A DNA stretch of 36,515 nt from Dehalococcoidia bacterium (GCA_009377665.1 WHTO01000008.1:1-36515), one strand, 5' to 3'; shown: positions 11,201 through 19,602, numbered from the stretch's first letter. Numbers and translations: made by a program. The notes: generated by a model not told the origin, from the sequence alone.

Positions 11201-12540
11201 CGCAGCGCCTGCTGGACTGGCTGGACAGCCTGCCCGGGGGAAGGCGCGCGGTGGTGGAGATGGCCGCGCTGGCACGGGAAGAGGGTGGCCAGCACGAGCG
11301 TGAGCTGACAGACGAAGCCGGAGGCCGCCGCGTGCTGCTGACGGTCGCGGCGATGCCTGGCCTGGATGAGCGTGCGGCGCTGACCCTTCGTGACGTCACC
11401 GAGCAACGCCTGTTCCAGGAACGCATCGCGCAGACCGAGAAGCTTGCCGCGCTGGGCCAGCTCGTCTCTGGGGTAGCACATGAACTGAACAACCCGCTTA
11501 CGGGCATCCTGGGCTTCGCCGAGTTGCTGCAGGACAGGCCGCTGACGCCCGAGGTGCGGCGAGGAGTCGTGACGATCCAGTCGGAGGCTGAGCGAGCCGG
11601 GAAGATCATCGACAACCTGCTCTCATTTGCGCGTCGCCGCCCCGCACACCGCGAGGCGGTAGACGTCAACGCGCTTCTGCGCCGAGTGGTGGAGCTGAGA
11701 AACTACGACCTGCGCGCCAACAGCGTCGAGGTTCAGCTGCGGCTGGGATCGCTGGCGCCGGTCTCCGCTGACCCCGACCAGCTGCAGCAGGTATTTTTCA
11801 ACGTCATGGCCAACGCGGTGCAAGCGGTGTCCTCGGGCAGGACGGGCGACCGCCGGATTGAGATCAGCACAAGGAGCGAGGATGGCTGGGCCGTCGTGCT
11901 GGTTGCCGACAACGGCCCAGGCCTATCGACGGCAACGGCCGCGCGCGCGTTCGAACCGTTCTTTACGACCAAAACGGCGGGTGAAGGCACAGGGTTGGGC
12001 CTGAGCATCTCGTACGGCATCGTCGAGGAGCACGGCGGACGAATCGAGATCGGCAACCGCCCCGAAGGCGGGGCCGGGGCAGTGATTCGACTGCCGCTGG
12101 GCGACGCGCAGCTCGCGGGGGACGACGACAGCGGGGAGCTGCTGCTGCCGGACGGGAGCAGCGGCCCACCGCGCACGCGAATACTCGTGGTGGACGACGA
12201 GGCGTCGATCCGCTACGTGCTGTCGCAAATGTTGCAGGCGGACGGACACGCCGTGGTGGCGGCCGGGTCTGGTGCCGAAGCGCTGACAGCGCTCTCGAAG
12301 GGCCGCTTCGACGTCGTGATCAGCGACTTGAAGATGCCCGAAATCAGCGGTCCGGAGCTCTATCGCGAGATCGTCGCGTCGAGCCCCGACCTCGCGCGCC
12401 GGGTGATCTTCATCACCGGCGACACGGTCAACGAAGAGACGCGGGCGTTCGTCCGTTCTGTCGAGAACCCCACCCTCGAGAAGCCGTTTCGGCTGGAGAA
12501 CCTGCGCTCGCTGATCAAGCAGGTGCTGGACCCGGTATAG
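8230..12540 (+). CDS. Large hybrid sensor histidine kinase (multiple GAF-like domains, PAS-like region, HisKA, HATPase_c, C-terminal REC), 1436 aa
   Basis: HisKA LGQLVSGVAHELNNPLTGILGFAELLQ; N-box FFNVMANAVQAV; G-boxes VADNGPGL and GTGLGLSISYGIV; C-terminal REC ILVVDDEASIRYVL...DVVISDLKMPEISG. N-terminal GAF-like repeats (e.g. ALFLPLYRDGQVAGVLELAS, VLRVPVRRGSELLGVLSLASRR). Confidence 0.92.
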   Translation: MSSPTAVEPESRLEQLAAGVGARAALVLRPVDTDLAPGSWWVADDPGLRQARLLIPGMLPGLEPTTLRLPRDVLPAAAELDSMVVEDRRALLEAAGLDDRASSLLLEVAGIKALAVVPLGPRAALGFVILGFGSTPAPEGLRESMRPLATALSDSADEELPLRSLAAATGADLARLYRVDDTGSATVIHLFHQTASALPEVGENIGTAGTAIESVLRSQDTVLVESERRRDWLSLLESAQGVASALFLPLYRDGQVAGVLELASTRSGGISGSASEVAAGEASRLVELLIEGGDPRLPAYEMVRSLIATPAFGQQANVDRICLEVLQPDRENVRFVVGGNAFLPGDSEIAPLVGSATEEVMRGGPAVISTERVNGWFNSALLAQGFHSVLRVPVRRGSELLGVLSLASRRHEAFEDTPQDVSDFAEHLALVVATERHRLTLLKDEKKAQILSDVASALATMPAEAAFSIACLALARQAHFEAGWFLGSEGGLTSGGHQIEVPPTEREGPGLVADLNLVAAAGGALEKSLVALGYRSCATASSRGGLLVAAARRPFAFDASFLALLETTAELVAAAMERETRRRSALDATAWTDDYPQPALLVDSSSGTILAASKAARDLLEIPQREVTLWSLVPLQAERQVRDALLDATPDGGDIDIPLITASGRRVHLEASARPAGRGSWLLLGRDATGERAGQWLAACLAGALASASRAADLESAERAVIQTLADSGIEAGFRADGQEGSPREPMTIRPGSVELPLDHASLRLLASIPEQQRPLLETFRLGLAALFGSLRSLAETQTATDSLTASVAARTAELEGLFAFARDLSEAEDPRSALAVAVAHIAAALKAPVAAEVCLNDRHVAVASDEQAGAELARRIRASAGGRHDLCLPRPYGPPGLGPAPGYENPLEALVASTAGDGLIATYIEAGRVADPATIKLLLTHAAQVGAALDRFVTRREAEESRLRSIADALEEGIALVDADDVVTPENEPAQRLLDWLDSLPGGRRAVVEMAALAREEGGQHERELTDEAGGRRVLLTVAAMPGLDERAALTLRDVTEQRLFQERIAQTEKLAALGQLVSGVAHELNNPLTGILGFAELLQDRPLTPEVRRGVVTIQSEAERAGKIIDNLLSFARRRPAHREAVDVNALLRRVVELRNYDLRANSVEVQLRLGSLAPVSADPDQLQQVFFNVMANAVQAVSSGRTGDRRIEISTRSEDGWAVVLVADNGPGLSTATAARAFEPFFTTKTAGEGTGLGLSISYGIVEEHGGRIEIGNRPEGGAGAVIRLPLGDAQLAGDDDSGELLLPDGSSGPPRTRILVVDDEASIRYVLSQMLQADGHAVVAAGSGAEALTALSKGRFDVVISDLKMPEISGPELYREIVASSPDLARRVIFITGDTVNEETRAFVRSVENPTLEKPFRLENLRSLIKQVLDPV

Positions 12541-14161
12541 CCACCAGCGAGGAATAGGACTCGGGGCGGCGAGAGAGAACGATGTTTGTCCCCGGCGCCC
12601 TGTCCTTCCAGCGGGCCTGGGCGGGGCAAACCAGGACGCTGACGGTCAGGCCGCTCCCCGCGGGTGTCTCGGCGAGGAGGGCGCCGGTGGGATCCGCGAT
12701 GCAGGCCCTGCCGTATTGCCCGTCATCGACCGCCGCGGCGGCCACGAAGACGCGATTCTCCTCGGCGCGCACGCGCGCGAAGAGGCTCACCGGAAACGGC
12801 GGCTGGAAGACCGGCCAGGCGATGATCTCGGCGCCCCTCAACATCAGGCAGCGCGCGACCTCGGGGGCGAAGCCCTCAGCGGAGAGCATCAGCGCGAGCC
12901 GTCCATGGGGCGTTTCGATTACCGGCGATTGTTCGTTGCCGTAGAGGGTCCCCGCGGTCCCAGCGTGGTCCTCCGGGTGGGTCTGCCTGTGCCAGGCCAG
13001 GACGCCACCACCGGAGAGGGCGTAGGCGGTGCGATAGAAACCGTCCGCGGCCGGCTCGGCCAGGGCAACGACCACGATGAGGTCTTCGCCCGCCAGGGCC
13101 GCCAGGGCCGCCAGGCGCGACAGGTGATCCTGGGCCGAAAAGTCGGCGGCACGGGCGGGGTCGTAGGCCGGCAGGACGATGATATTGACGCCCTGCGCGC
13201 GTCCGCGCTCGACGATCCTTTCGGCCTGCCAGACGAGGTCTGCACCGTCCTCGTAGGGCGGGAGCTGCGCCGCCGCGATCATCGCCGTCCGGCGCAGGTC
13301 AGCCGGCTCGTCCATCAGCGCGCGCACGGGGAGCCCGGCGGTGGGCTGGACGATCTCGGGGTAGAGCTCGGGGCGCCGGGGAAGGGGTGGCGCCGCGGGG
13401 GCCCGGGCCGGGATGTCCCAGGTCACAACCTCCTCGTGATCGGATGACGCCCGCTCGACGGTGCGCCCGTCTGGGGCCACCAGGCAAGACGAACCGCAGT
13501 AGAGGACGCTCTCGGCCTCCTGTCCGACCTTGGCGGCGGCCGCGATCCAGACACCGTTCTCGATGGCGCGGGCTGGCAGGAGGCGATCGGGCTGCAGGCT
13601 GGTCAGCCTGCTGTGGTCATCGCCCCACGTCACCCAGGCGGTGAGGTCGACGAGGAGGTCTGGCCCCTGGAGGCAGATCGAGCGCGCTATCTCGGGCTGG
13701 CGTGCGTCAGCACAGATCAACAGTCCAACGCGGCCGAGGGCCGTGTCGAATACGGGGAAATCGGTGCCGCAGGCGAACCACTCGTTGTCGAAGTGCCAGA
13801 GGTAGCTCTTGCGGTAATGGCCGACAACATGGCCGGCGTCGTCGACCAGGACGGCCGAATTGGACAGCGTCCCGTCCTCCTCGATGTAGGCCAGGCCGAC
13901 GGCGATGTGGACGCCGTGGCGACGCGCGCGCTCGGCGTAGCGGGCGACGACCTCGGCGCCGGCGAGGACGCCGAGCTCCGCAAGGCGGTCGGCCGACTGG
14001 AGGAAGTAGGCGGGGTATGTACATTCGGGAAGGGCTATGAGCTTCGCGCCCCGCCGCGCGGCCTCGTCGATCATCTCGAGGGAGTGCTCAAGGGTCCGCA
14101 GGTGATCCTCGAGCGGGGCGGCGGCGATCTGCAGGGAGGCGAAGCGCAGCGACGCACTCAC
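12515..14161 (-). CDS. Tandem two-domain carbon-nitrogen hydrolase (nitrilase superfamily); second domain degenerate
   Basis: Domain 1 has IALPECTYP, HYRKSYLW and LLICADARQPE (Glu-Lys-Cys triad). Domain 2 has the same fold pattern without the catalytic residues. GTG start at 14161 next to the NUDIX stop. Confidence 0.85.
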   Translation of the reverse strand: MSASLRFASLQIAAAPLEDHLRTLEHSLEMIDEAARRGAKLIALPECTYPAYFLQSADRLAELGVLAGAEVVARYAERARRHGVHIAVGLAYIEEDGTLSNSAVLVDDAGHVVGHYRKSYLWHFDNEWFACGTDFPVFDTALGRVGLLICADARQPEIARSICLQGPDLLVDLTAWVTWGDDHSRLTSLQPDRLLPARAIENGVWIAAAAKVGQEAESVLYCGSSCLVAPDGRTVERASSDHEEVVTWDIPARAPAAPPLPRRPELYPEIVQPTAGLPVRALMDEPADLRRTAMIAAAQLPPYEDGADLVWQAERIVERGRAQGVNIIVLPAYDPARAADFSAQDHLSRLAALAALAGEDLIVVVALAEPAADGFYRTAYALSGGGVLAWHRQTHPEDHAGTAGTLYGNEQSPVIETPHGRLALMLSAEGFAPEVARCLMLRGAEIIAWPVFQPPFPVSLFARVRAEENRVFVAAAAVDDGQYGRACIADPTGALLAETPAGSGLTVSVLVCPAQARWKDRAPGTNIVLSRRPESYSSLVAIPGPAPA

Positions 14162-14162
14162 C

Positions 14163-14660
14163 TCAAAGTTCCGCCCGGTCGTCGGCGCGAAGCCGGGCAA
14201 TGACTTCGAGGTCGTGCGGGAACGCGAGGTCGGGAAGCCTGTCCATTGGAAAGAAGGCTACGTCACTGGCCTCGTCCCCGGCCAGCAGGCTACCTCCGAC
14301 CACGTGCCCCTGGTAGGCGATAAAGATCACGTCCTCGTTCGAGCCGGAGAACACGCCGAGCAGTCTATCGATCTCGACTTCCAACCCCGTCTCCTCGCGG
14401 ACCTCGCGGGCTCCCGCTTGCTCGACGTTCTCTCCGCGGTCAACGTAGCCACCTGGAAACGACCAGTAGCCCATCCGCGGCTCGTGGTTGCGCAGGGTCA
14501 GGAGGATGCTGTCGTCGCGCGTGACGAGGACGCCTGCAGCCACCTTTGGGTCTTCGAAGTGGATGAAGCCGCAGCCGGGGCAGCAGGGGCGCAACTTCCC
14601 GAAGAGGTCGCGCTGCTCGAGCGCGCCGCCGCAGGCCTGGCAGAACCGTGCGCCGGGCAT
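14163..14660 (-). CDS. NUDIX hydrolase with N-terminal zinc ribbon (NudC-like architecture)
   Basis: FCQACGG...CCPGCGF zinc ribbon; NUDIX box GGYVDRGENVEQAGAREVREETGLEV. Confidence 0.92.
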   Translation of the reverse strand: MPGARFCQACGGALEQRDLFGKLRPCCPGCGFIHFEDPKVAAGVLVTRDDSILLTLRNHEPRMGYWSFPGGYVDRGENVEQAGAREVREETGLEVEIDRLLGVFSGSNEDVIFIAYQGHVVGGSLLAGDEASDVAFFPMDRLPDLAFPHDLEVIARLRADDRAEL

Positions 14661-14668
14661 ATGAGGCC

Positions 14669-15460
14669 TTAGCGGAAGAGGGTGACGCGTCTGAAGCGTT
14701 CCAGGACGCGTCCTTCTTCGTCCTTCCAGCGCTCAGTGGCGAACTTGACGAAGTCCTCGCGCTGCCCGAACTGGCTGCGGTGACTGAGCAGTGCGTCGAA
14801 CTTGACGTCGAGGACTTCGCTGATATCGACGTCGAAGTTGGGCTCGTTGCTGCCCCAGCAGTAGAGCTCGAGAACTTTGTGGGTCTCCAGTCCTTCGGCT
14901 GCGTGGGTGGGGAAGTTCAGGTGGTCCCTCGCCGTCGGGTAGACGGCGTCGACCGTTACGAGGCCGGTGCAGCGGTGGTCCGGGTGGTTGATGAACTGCT
15001 CGCGATGAAAGAGCGTGGTCGGATCGTGCGTGAAGACGGCATCCGGCTTGAGCATCCTGATGTGGCGCACGACCTGGCCCAGGAAGTCGCGGGTGTACTG
15101 CAGCTCGCCATCTTCGTTGTCGAGGAAGAATACTTCCTTCACGCCGGCTACGCGCGCTGCCTCTCGCTGCTCTTCGCGACGGATGCGGATGAGCTCGAAG
15201 GGGCTGACCTCGAGGTTGTCGGTCCCCTTTGAGCCGTCGGTGCAGACGAGGTAATAGAACTCCCAGCCTTCGCGCGACCAGAGCGCGGCGGTGCCGGCGG
15301 CGCCAAAGTCGGCGTCGTCGGGATGTGCGGCTATAACCAGTGCGCGCCGAGCGCGCCCGTCGTCGTCAGTCAAAGGGGTCTCCTCAGAAGTCCAGATATC
15401 TTCGAGGCCGGCGCCTCGGAGTGGCCGGCCCACGGCAGGTCGGAAGATGGTCTCAGGCAC
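14669..15460 (-). CDS. PIG-L/LmbE family deacetylase
   Basis: ALVIAAHPDDADFGAAGTAA motif; INHPDHRCTG. The start may be internal (TTG near 15374 preceded by GGAG). Confidence 0.88.
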   Translation of the reverse strand: MPETIFRPAVGRPLRGAGLEDIWTSEETPLTDDDGRARRALVIAAHPDDADFGAAGTAALWSREGWEFYYLVCTDGSKGTDNLEVSPFELIRIRREEQREAARVAGVKEVFFLDNEDGELQYTRDFLGQVVRHIRMLKPDAVFTHDPTTLFHREQFINHPDHRCTGLVTVDAVYPTARDHLNFPTHAAEGLETHKVLELYCWGSNEPNFDVDISEVLDVKFDALLSHRSQFGQREDFVKFATERWKDEEGRVLERFRRVTLFR

Positions 15461-15550
15461 GATTCTAGCTTCGCCCGATCCGGCTTAACAATCTTTTGCA
15501 TCGTCCGGCGCGTTGACCGCGGGCGAACAAAGGTGCTAGTCTCCGGGGCA

Positions 15551-15589
15551 GAGAACATAATTCTCGAACATTCATCTCACAGTGTTCTC
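15551..15589 (+). promoter_or_regulatory. Candidate LexA autoregulatory operator(s)
   Basis: Inverted repeat GAGAA-CATAA-TTCTC (15551-15565), overlapping direct repeat GAACAT (15553, 15566), and a following TGTTCTC just upstream of lexA. Confidence 0.5.
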
Positions 15590-15604
15590 AGGAGGGATGG
15601 CTCA

Positions 15605-16225
15605 ATGCCGGACCTGTCGGATAAACAGCAGCGGATACTTCAATTCATCGGTGACTTCATCGATGAGCACGACTACCCGCCGAGCATCCGTGACATCCAG
15701 ATACGGTGCCAGATCAGCTCGACCTCGGTTGTCGACTACAACCTCAAGGCGCTGGAGCGCTCGGGCTACATCCGCCGCGGCCGCGAGGTATCGCGGGCGA
15801 TCGAGGTGGTGGGCACGCGCCGCCGCCCGACGCGCACGGTACCGATCCTGGGCTCGATCGCTGCCGGCCAGCCGATCCCGGTGCCCGAGGATGGCGCCGA
15901 TTACGACGACACCATAGGCCTCACCGAGGAGATGCTGAAGGGCAGGCGCCAGGTCTTCGCGCTGCGCGTCCGCGGGGACTCGATGATCGACGCGCTCGTT
16001 AACGACGGCGACATCGTGGTCCTCGAGCCGGCAACGACAGCCGCGGATGGCGAGATGGTGGCGGCGTGGATCAAGAGCGAGGCCACGACGACCCTCAAGA
16101 AGTTCTATCGCGAGGGGCGCCGGGTAAGGCTCCAGCCCGCTAACGCGACCATGGACCCGATTTATGTTGATGCCCAGGACGTCGAGGTCCAGGGCAAGCT
16201 CGTCTGCCGCCTCGGCGTCACCTGA
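15605..16225 (+). CDS. lexA: LexA repressor
   Basis: N-terminal wHTH LSDKQQRILQFIGDFIDEHDYPPSIRDIQ; cleavage site IAAGQPIP; catalytic Ser in RVRGDSMIDALVNDGD and Lys in TTLKKFYREG. ATG at 15605 follows AGGAGGG. Confidence 0.95.
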   Translation: MPDLSDKQQRILQFIGDFIDEHDYPPSIRDIQIRCQISSTSVVDYNLKALERSGYIRRGREVSRAIEVVGTRRRPTRTVPILGSIAAGQPIPVPEDGADYDDTIGLTEEMLKGRRQVFALRVRGDSMIDALVNDGDIVVLEPATTAADGEMVAAWIKSEATTTLKKFYREGRRVRLQPANATMDPIYVDAQDVEVQGKLVCRLGVT

Positions 16226-16398
16226 GGAACCTCTCCCGACGCACGTTCTCTGGTAAGGCAAGGCACGCCCTTGCTCTGCGCCGAAACAGGATCACCCTCG
16301 AGAGGACGGCGTGCCCGGCCGACGAGCCACGGGCATTGTCCGTAGGGCGCGGTGCGATCCGCCCCGTATCCTCCGTCGGACTCGCCGTGCGTGGCTCG

Positions 16399-16445
16399 TT
16401 TAATCGGGTGTTAACCGCCGTTAACTGCCGCTTAACTCGCTTAGT
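16399..16445 (+). promoter_or_regulatory. Pho-box-like array of TTAAC direct repeats upstream of pstS
   Basis: TTAAT(16400), TTAAC(16411), TTAAC(16421), TTAAC(16432), TTAG(16441): 9-11 bp periodicity. Confidence 0.7.
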
Positions 16446-16498
16446 CCGGGACACGGCCAGCATCGGATCGTGACCTAAAACAGATTAGGAGGCAATCC

Positions 16499-17602
16499 AT
16501 GTTGACCAAGTTGAGGCGAAGGGGACGAGCAGGGCTGCTCGTGCTCGGGAGCCTGCTCGTCATCGGCTCTCTCGTCGGGGCCGCGGCCTGCGGCGACGAC
16601 GACGACGACGACGAAGATGTGACCCAGGAGGAAGCAACCGAGGAAGAGGCAACGGAGGCCACGGAGGAGGCGACCGAGCCTGCGGGCGACGAGACAGAGG
16701 AGGCGGCGGAACCAGAAGCAGGGGGCGGTGGCGAAATTGACTACGGCTCGCTGAGCGGTTCGATCACGATTGACGGTTCGTCAACGGTCTTCCCGATAAC
16801 CCAGGCAGTCGCCGAGGAATTCGCCAGCGACGCCAGCGGCGTGCAGGTGGACGTCTCGTTCGCCGGGTCTGGCGCGGGATTCGAGCGTCTCTGCGCGCTC
16901 GAGATTGAAATCGCTGACGCCTCGCGGCCTATCGAGGACGACGAGGTGACGGCGTGCGCCGACGCCGGCCTCGACGACCTGATCGAGATCCAGGTCGGGA
17001 TCGATGCCCTGACGGTAGTCACCAACCCGGCGAATCCTATTGAATGCGTCACGGTGCAGGAGTTGTACGATCTGTTCACGGACGGCGGCGCCACGCAGTT
17101 CGCCGACGTGAACCCCGACTTCCCGGCGGAAGACGTCGTCTTCTACTACCCGGGTACCGACTCGGGGACCTTCGACTTCTTCGTGGAGGTGATCCTCGAG
17201 GCGGTTGACGGCGACGCCGCAGCGCACCGCGGTGACGGCACGGCTTCGGAAGACGACAACGTGCTTTCCCTGGGCGTTGAGGAGGATGCTAACTCGATTG
17301 GATACTTCGGATTCGCCTACTTCCAGGGTGCGGGCGATAGTCTGAAGGCCTTGGAGGTAGACGGCGGCGATGGCTGCGTGCCCCCCAGCTCAGAGACGGC
17401 CCTCGACAACAGCTATTACCTGTCGCGACCACTGTTCATCTACACGAGCGCCAGCTATCTGGAGGAGAACCCGCACATCGTCGGTTTCCTCCAGTACTAC
17501 CTGGACAACCTGGAGACGCTGGTACCGGAGGTCGGTTACGTCAACCTTCCGGACGACACCCTGGCCGAACAACAGAGCAAGATAGACCCTTACCTGCCAT
17601 AA
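16499..17602 (+). CDS. pstS: Phosphate ABC transporter substrate-binding lipoprotein PstS
   Basis: Lipobox VGAAAC + GDDDDDDED; ITIDGSSTVFPITQAVAEEFA...VSFAGSGAGFERLC; SD TTAGGAGG. Confidence 0.95.
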   Translation: MLTKLRRRGRAGLLVLGSLLVIGSLVGAAACGDDDDDDEDVTQEEATEEEATEATEEATEPAGDETEEAAEPEAGGGGEIDYGSLSGSITIDGSSTVFPITQAVAEEFASDASGVQVDVSFAGSGAGFERLCALEIEIADASRPIEDDEVTACADAGLDDLIEIQVGIDALTVVTNPANPIECVTVQELYDLFTDGGATQFADVNPDFPAEDVVFYYPGTDSGTFDFFVEVILEAVDGDAAAHRGDGTASEDDNVLSLGVEEDANSIGYFGFAYFQGAGDSLKALEVDGGDGCVPPSSETALDNSYYLSRPLFIYTSASYLEENPHIVGFLQYYLDNLETLVPEVGYVNLPDDTLAEQQSKIDPYLP

Positions 17603-17634
17603 GGGCCTAAACCTCCAGGCAAAGCGAAAGCAAT

Positions 17635-17667
17635 GGAAGCGGCAGGCAACTGATGCCTGCCGCTTCC
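17635..17667 (+). terminator. Perfect 14-bp stem-loop between pstS and pstC (partial terminator / mRNA stabiliser)
   Basis: GGAAGCGGCAGGCA-ACTGA-TGCCTGCCGCTTCC; weak downstream T content. Confidence 0.75.
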
Positions 17668-17725
17668 GTTAACACCCCCTTAATTTCGACGCGCCGTGAG
17701 GACCGAATAATGGACTTGCTCTGGC

Positions 17726-18685
17726 ATGACATCTGAATCACTGACCGTGGACCAGCAACGAGCCGCGATCTCCCGGGGGCTGCGCAGGCGACCGCTGGGG
17801 CGACCGCTGGAAGCACTGATCGCCGCGGCACTGACTCTGTGCGCAATCGTCTCACTGGTTACCACCGTGCTGATCACGGTGGTGCTGTTCAGCGAGGCTC
17901 GTGTGTTCTTCCAGGACGTCCCGATCCAGGACTTCCTTTTCGAGACGGAATGGTCGCCACTGCTGGGCGCGACACCGACCTTCGGGGTCTGGGAGTTGGT
18001 CGCGGGCACGGCGAACGTACTGATCTGGTCAATGGTGATCGCCCTGCCGCTGGGACTGGCTGCGGCGATCTACTTGAGCGAGTACGCGCACCCGCGGACA
18101 CGACGGGTTCTCAAGCCGCTCCTCGAGGCGCTGGCCAGCGTGCCCACGGTGGTATACGCGTTCTTCGCCCTGACCTTCATCACGCAGGACATTCTGCGGC
18201 CGCTGTTCGGGCCGGACCAGTTCACATTCTTCAATGCCCTGGCCGCGAGCGTCATGCTGGCGGTCATGGTGCTGCCGACGATCGCGTCAATATCGGAGGA
18301 TGCGATGTCCAACGTGCCGCGGGAGCTGCGCGAGGCCGCTTACGGCCTGGGCGCGACGCGCTTCGAGGTAGCGACCCGCGTGATCTTCCCGGCCGCGCTC
18401 TCGGGCATCATCGCGGCGGTGCTGCTGGCCATTTCGCGGGTGATCGGCGAGACGATCATCGTCGCCATCGCCGCCGGCTCGACGCCCAACCTGACGCTCG
18501 ACCCGCGGGAGGCCGTGCAGACGATGACCGGTTTCATGCTCCAGATCGGGCTCGGCGACGCGCAGCGTGGGACGGTCGATTACACATCGCTCTTCGCGGT
18601 GGGCTCGATGCTGTTCCTGATGACGTTCACGCTGAACCTGCTGGCGCAGGTCTTCGTCAACCGATTCCGCGAGGTCTATGACTGA
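17726..18685 (+). CDS. pstC: Phosphate ABC transporter permease PstC
   Basis: PstC-type permease motifs (LPLGLAAAIYLSEYAHPRTRRVLKPLLEALASVPTVVYAFFAL; PRELREAAYGLGATRFEVATRVIFPAALSGI). Confidence 0.95.
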   Translation: MTSESLTVDQQRAAISRGLRRRPLGRPLEALIAAALTLCAIVSLVTTVLITVVLFSEARVFFQDVPIQDFLFETEWSPLLGATPTFGVWELVAGTANVLIWSMVIALPLGLAAAIYLSEYAHPRTRRVLKPLLEALASVPTVVYAFFALTFITQDILRPLFGPDQFTFFNALAASVMLAVMVLPTIASISEDAMSNVPRELREAAYGLGATRFEVATRVIFPAALSGIIAAVLLAISRVIGETIIVAIAAGSTPNLTLDPREAVQTMTGFMLQIGLGDAQRGTVDYTSLFAVGSMLFLMTFTLNLLAQVFVNRFREVYD

Positions 18686-19587
18686 TGGCTTCCGAAGCGC
18701 AGGTCCCGGCGATCAGACTGAAGCCGACGGGCCGGCTGGCGCGAAGGCAGGCCTTCTCTGCTATTAGCCGCTACGTGCTGCTGGTGATGACGCTGACAGG
18801 CGTCAGCGTGCTCGCCTTCCTGGCCGTCGACACCGTCTCGCAGGGGGCGGGCCGGTTGAGCTGGGAGTTCCTGACGAGCTACCCATCACGATTCGCCGAG
18901 GAGTACGGTTTCCGGTCCGGCATCCTGGGTACGACCTATGTAGTGGCGACCACGCTCCTGCTGACGATACCGCTGGGCGTGGGTACGGCAATCTGGATCG
19001 AGGAGTACGCGCCGCGGAACCGTTTCACGAGCATCGTCAAGCTGAACATCGCGAACCTGGCGGGCGTGCCCACGATCATCTACGGCATCCTGGGACTCGC
19101 CGTGTTCGTGCGCTTCCTGGAGTTCGGATCGACGATCATCGCGGCGGCCTGCACGCTGTCGCTGATGATCCTGCCGATGGTGGTGATCACGGCGCAGGAA
19201 GCGATCCGGCAGGTGCCGCCGAGCATCCGCGACGGATCGCTGGCGCTGGGCGCGACGCGCTGGCAGACGATCCGGCATCACCTTTTGCCCGGTGCGATGC
19301 CGGGGATCATCACGGGGCTGATCCTGGCCACGTCGAGGGCGGCTGGCGAGACCGCCGCGCTGATCATGATTGGCGCCGCCGTCTTCGTCGCTTTCGACCC
19401 TTCTATCGGGCCGTCGGGGCTGAACGACCCGTTCAGCCTGCTGCCAATTCAGATCTACGGCAACATCATCGCGCCGCGTAACCAGGGATTCGAGGAGACA
19501 GCGGCGGGTGGCATTATAGTCATGATGGTAGGCATCCTTACGTTGAACCTGACAGCCGCCATCATCCGCGAACGCTTCCGGCGTTAG
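18685..19587 (+). CDS. pstA: Phosphate ABC transporter permease PstA
   Basis: GTAIWIEEYAPRNRFTSIVKLNIANLAGVPTIIYGILGLAVFV; PSIRDGSLALGATRWQTIRHHLLPGAMPGIITGLILATSRAAGETAAL. Confidence 0.95.
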   Translation: MASEAQVPAIRLKPTGRLARRQAFSAISRYVLLVMTLTGVSVLAFLAVDTVSQGAGRLSWEFLTSYPSRFAEEYGFRSGILGTTYVVATTLLLTIPLGVGTAIWIEEYAPRNRFTSIVKLNIANLAGVPTIIYGILGLAVFVRFLEFGSTIIAAACTLSLMILPMVVITAQEAIRQVPPSIRDGSLALGATRWQTIRHHLLPGAMPGIITGLILATSRAAGETAALIMIGAAVFVAFDPSIGPSGLNDPFSLLPIQIYGNIIAPRNQGFEETAAGGIIVMMVGILTLNLTAAIIRERFRR

Positions 19588-19602
19588 AGGAGGAGAGGGC
19601 TA

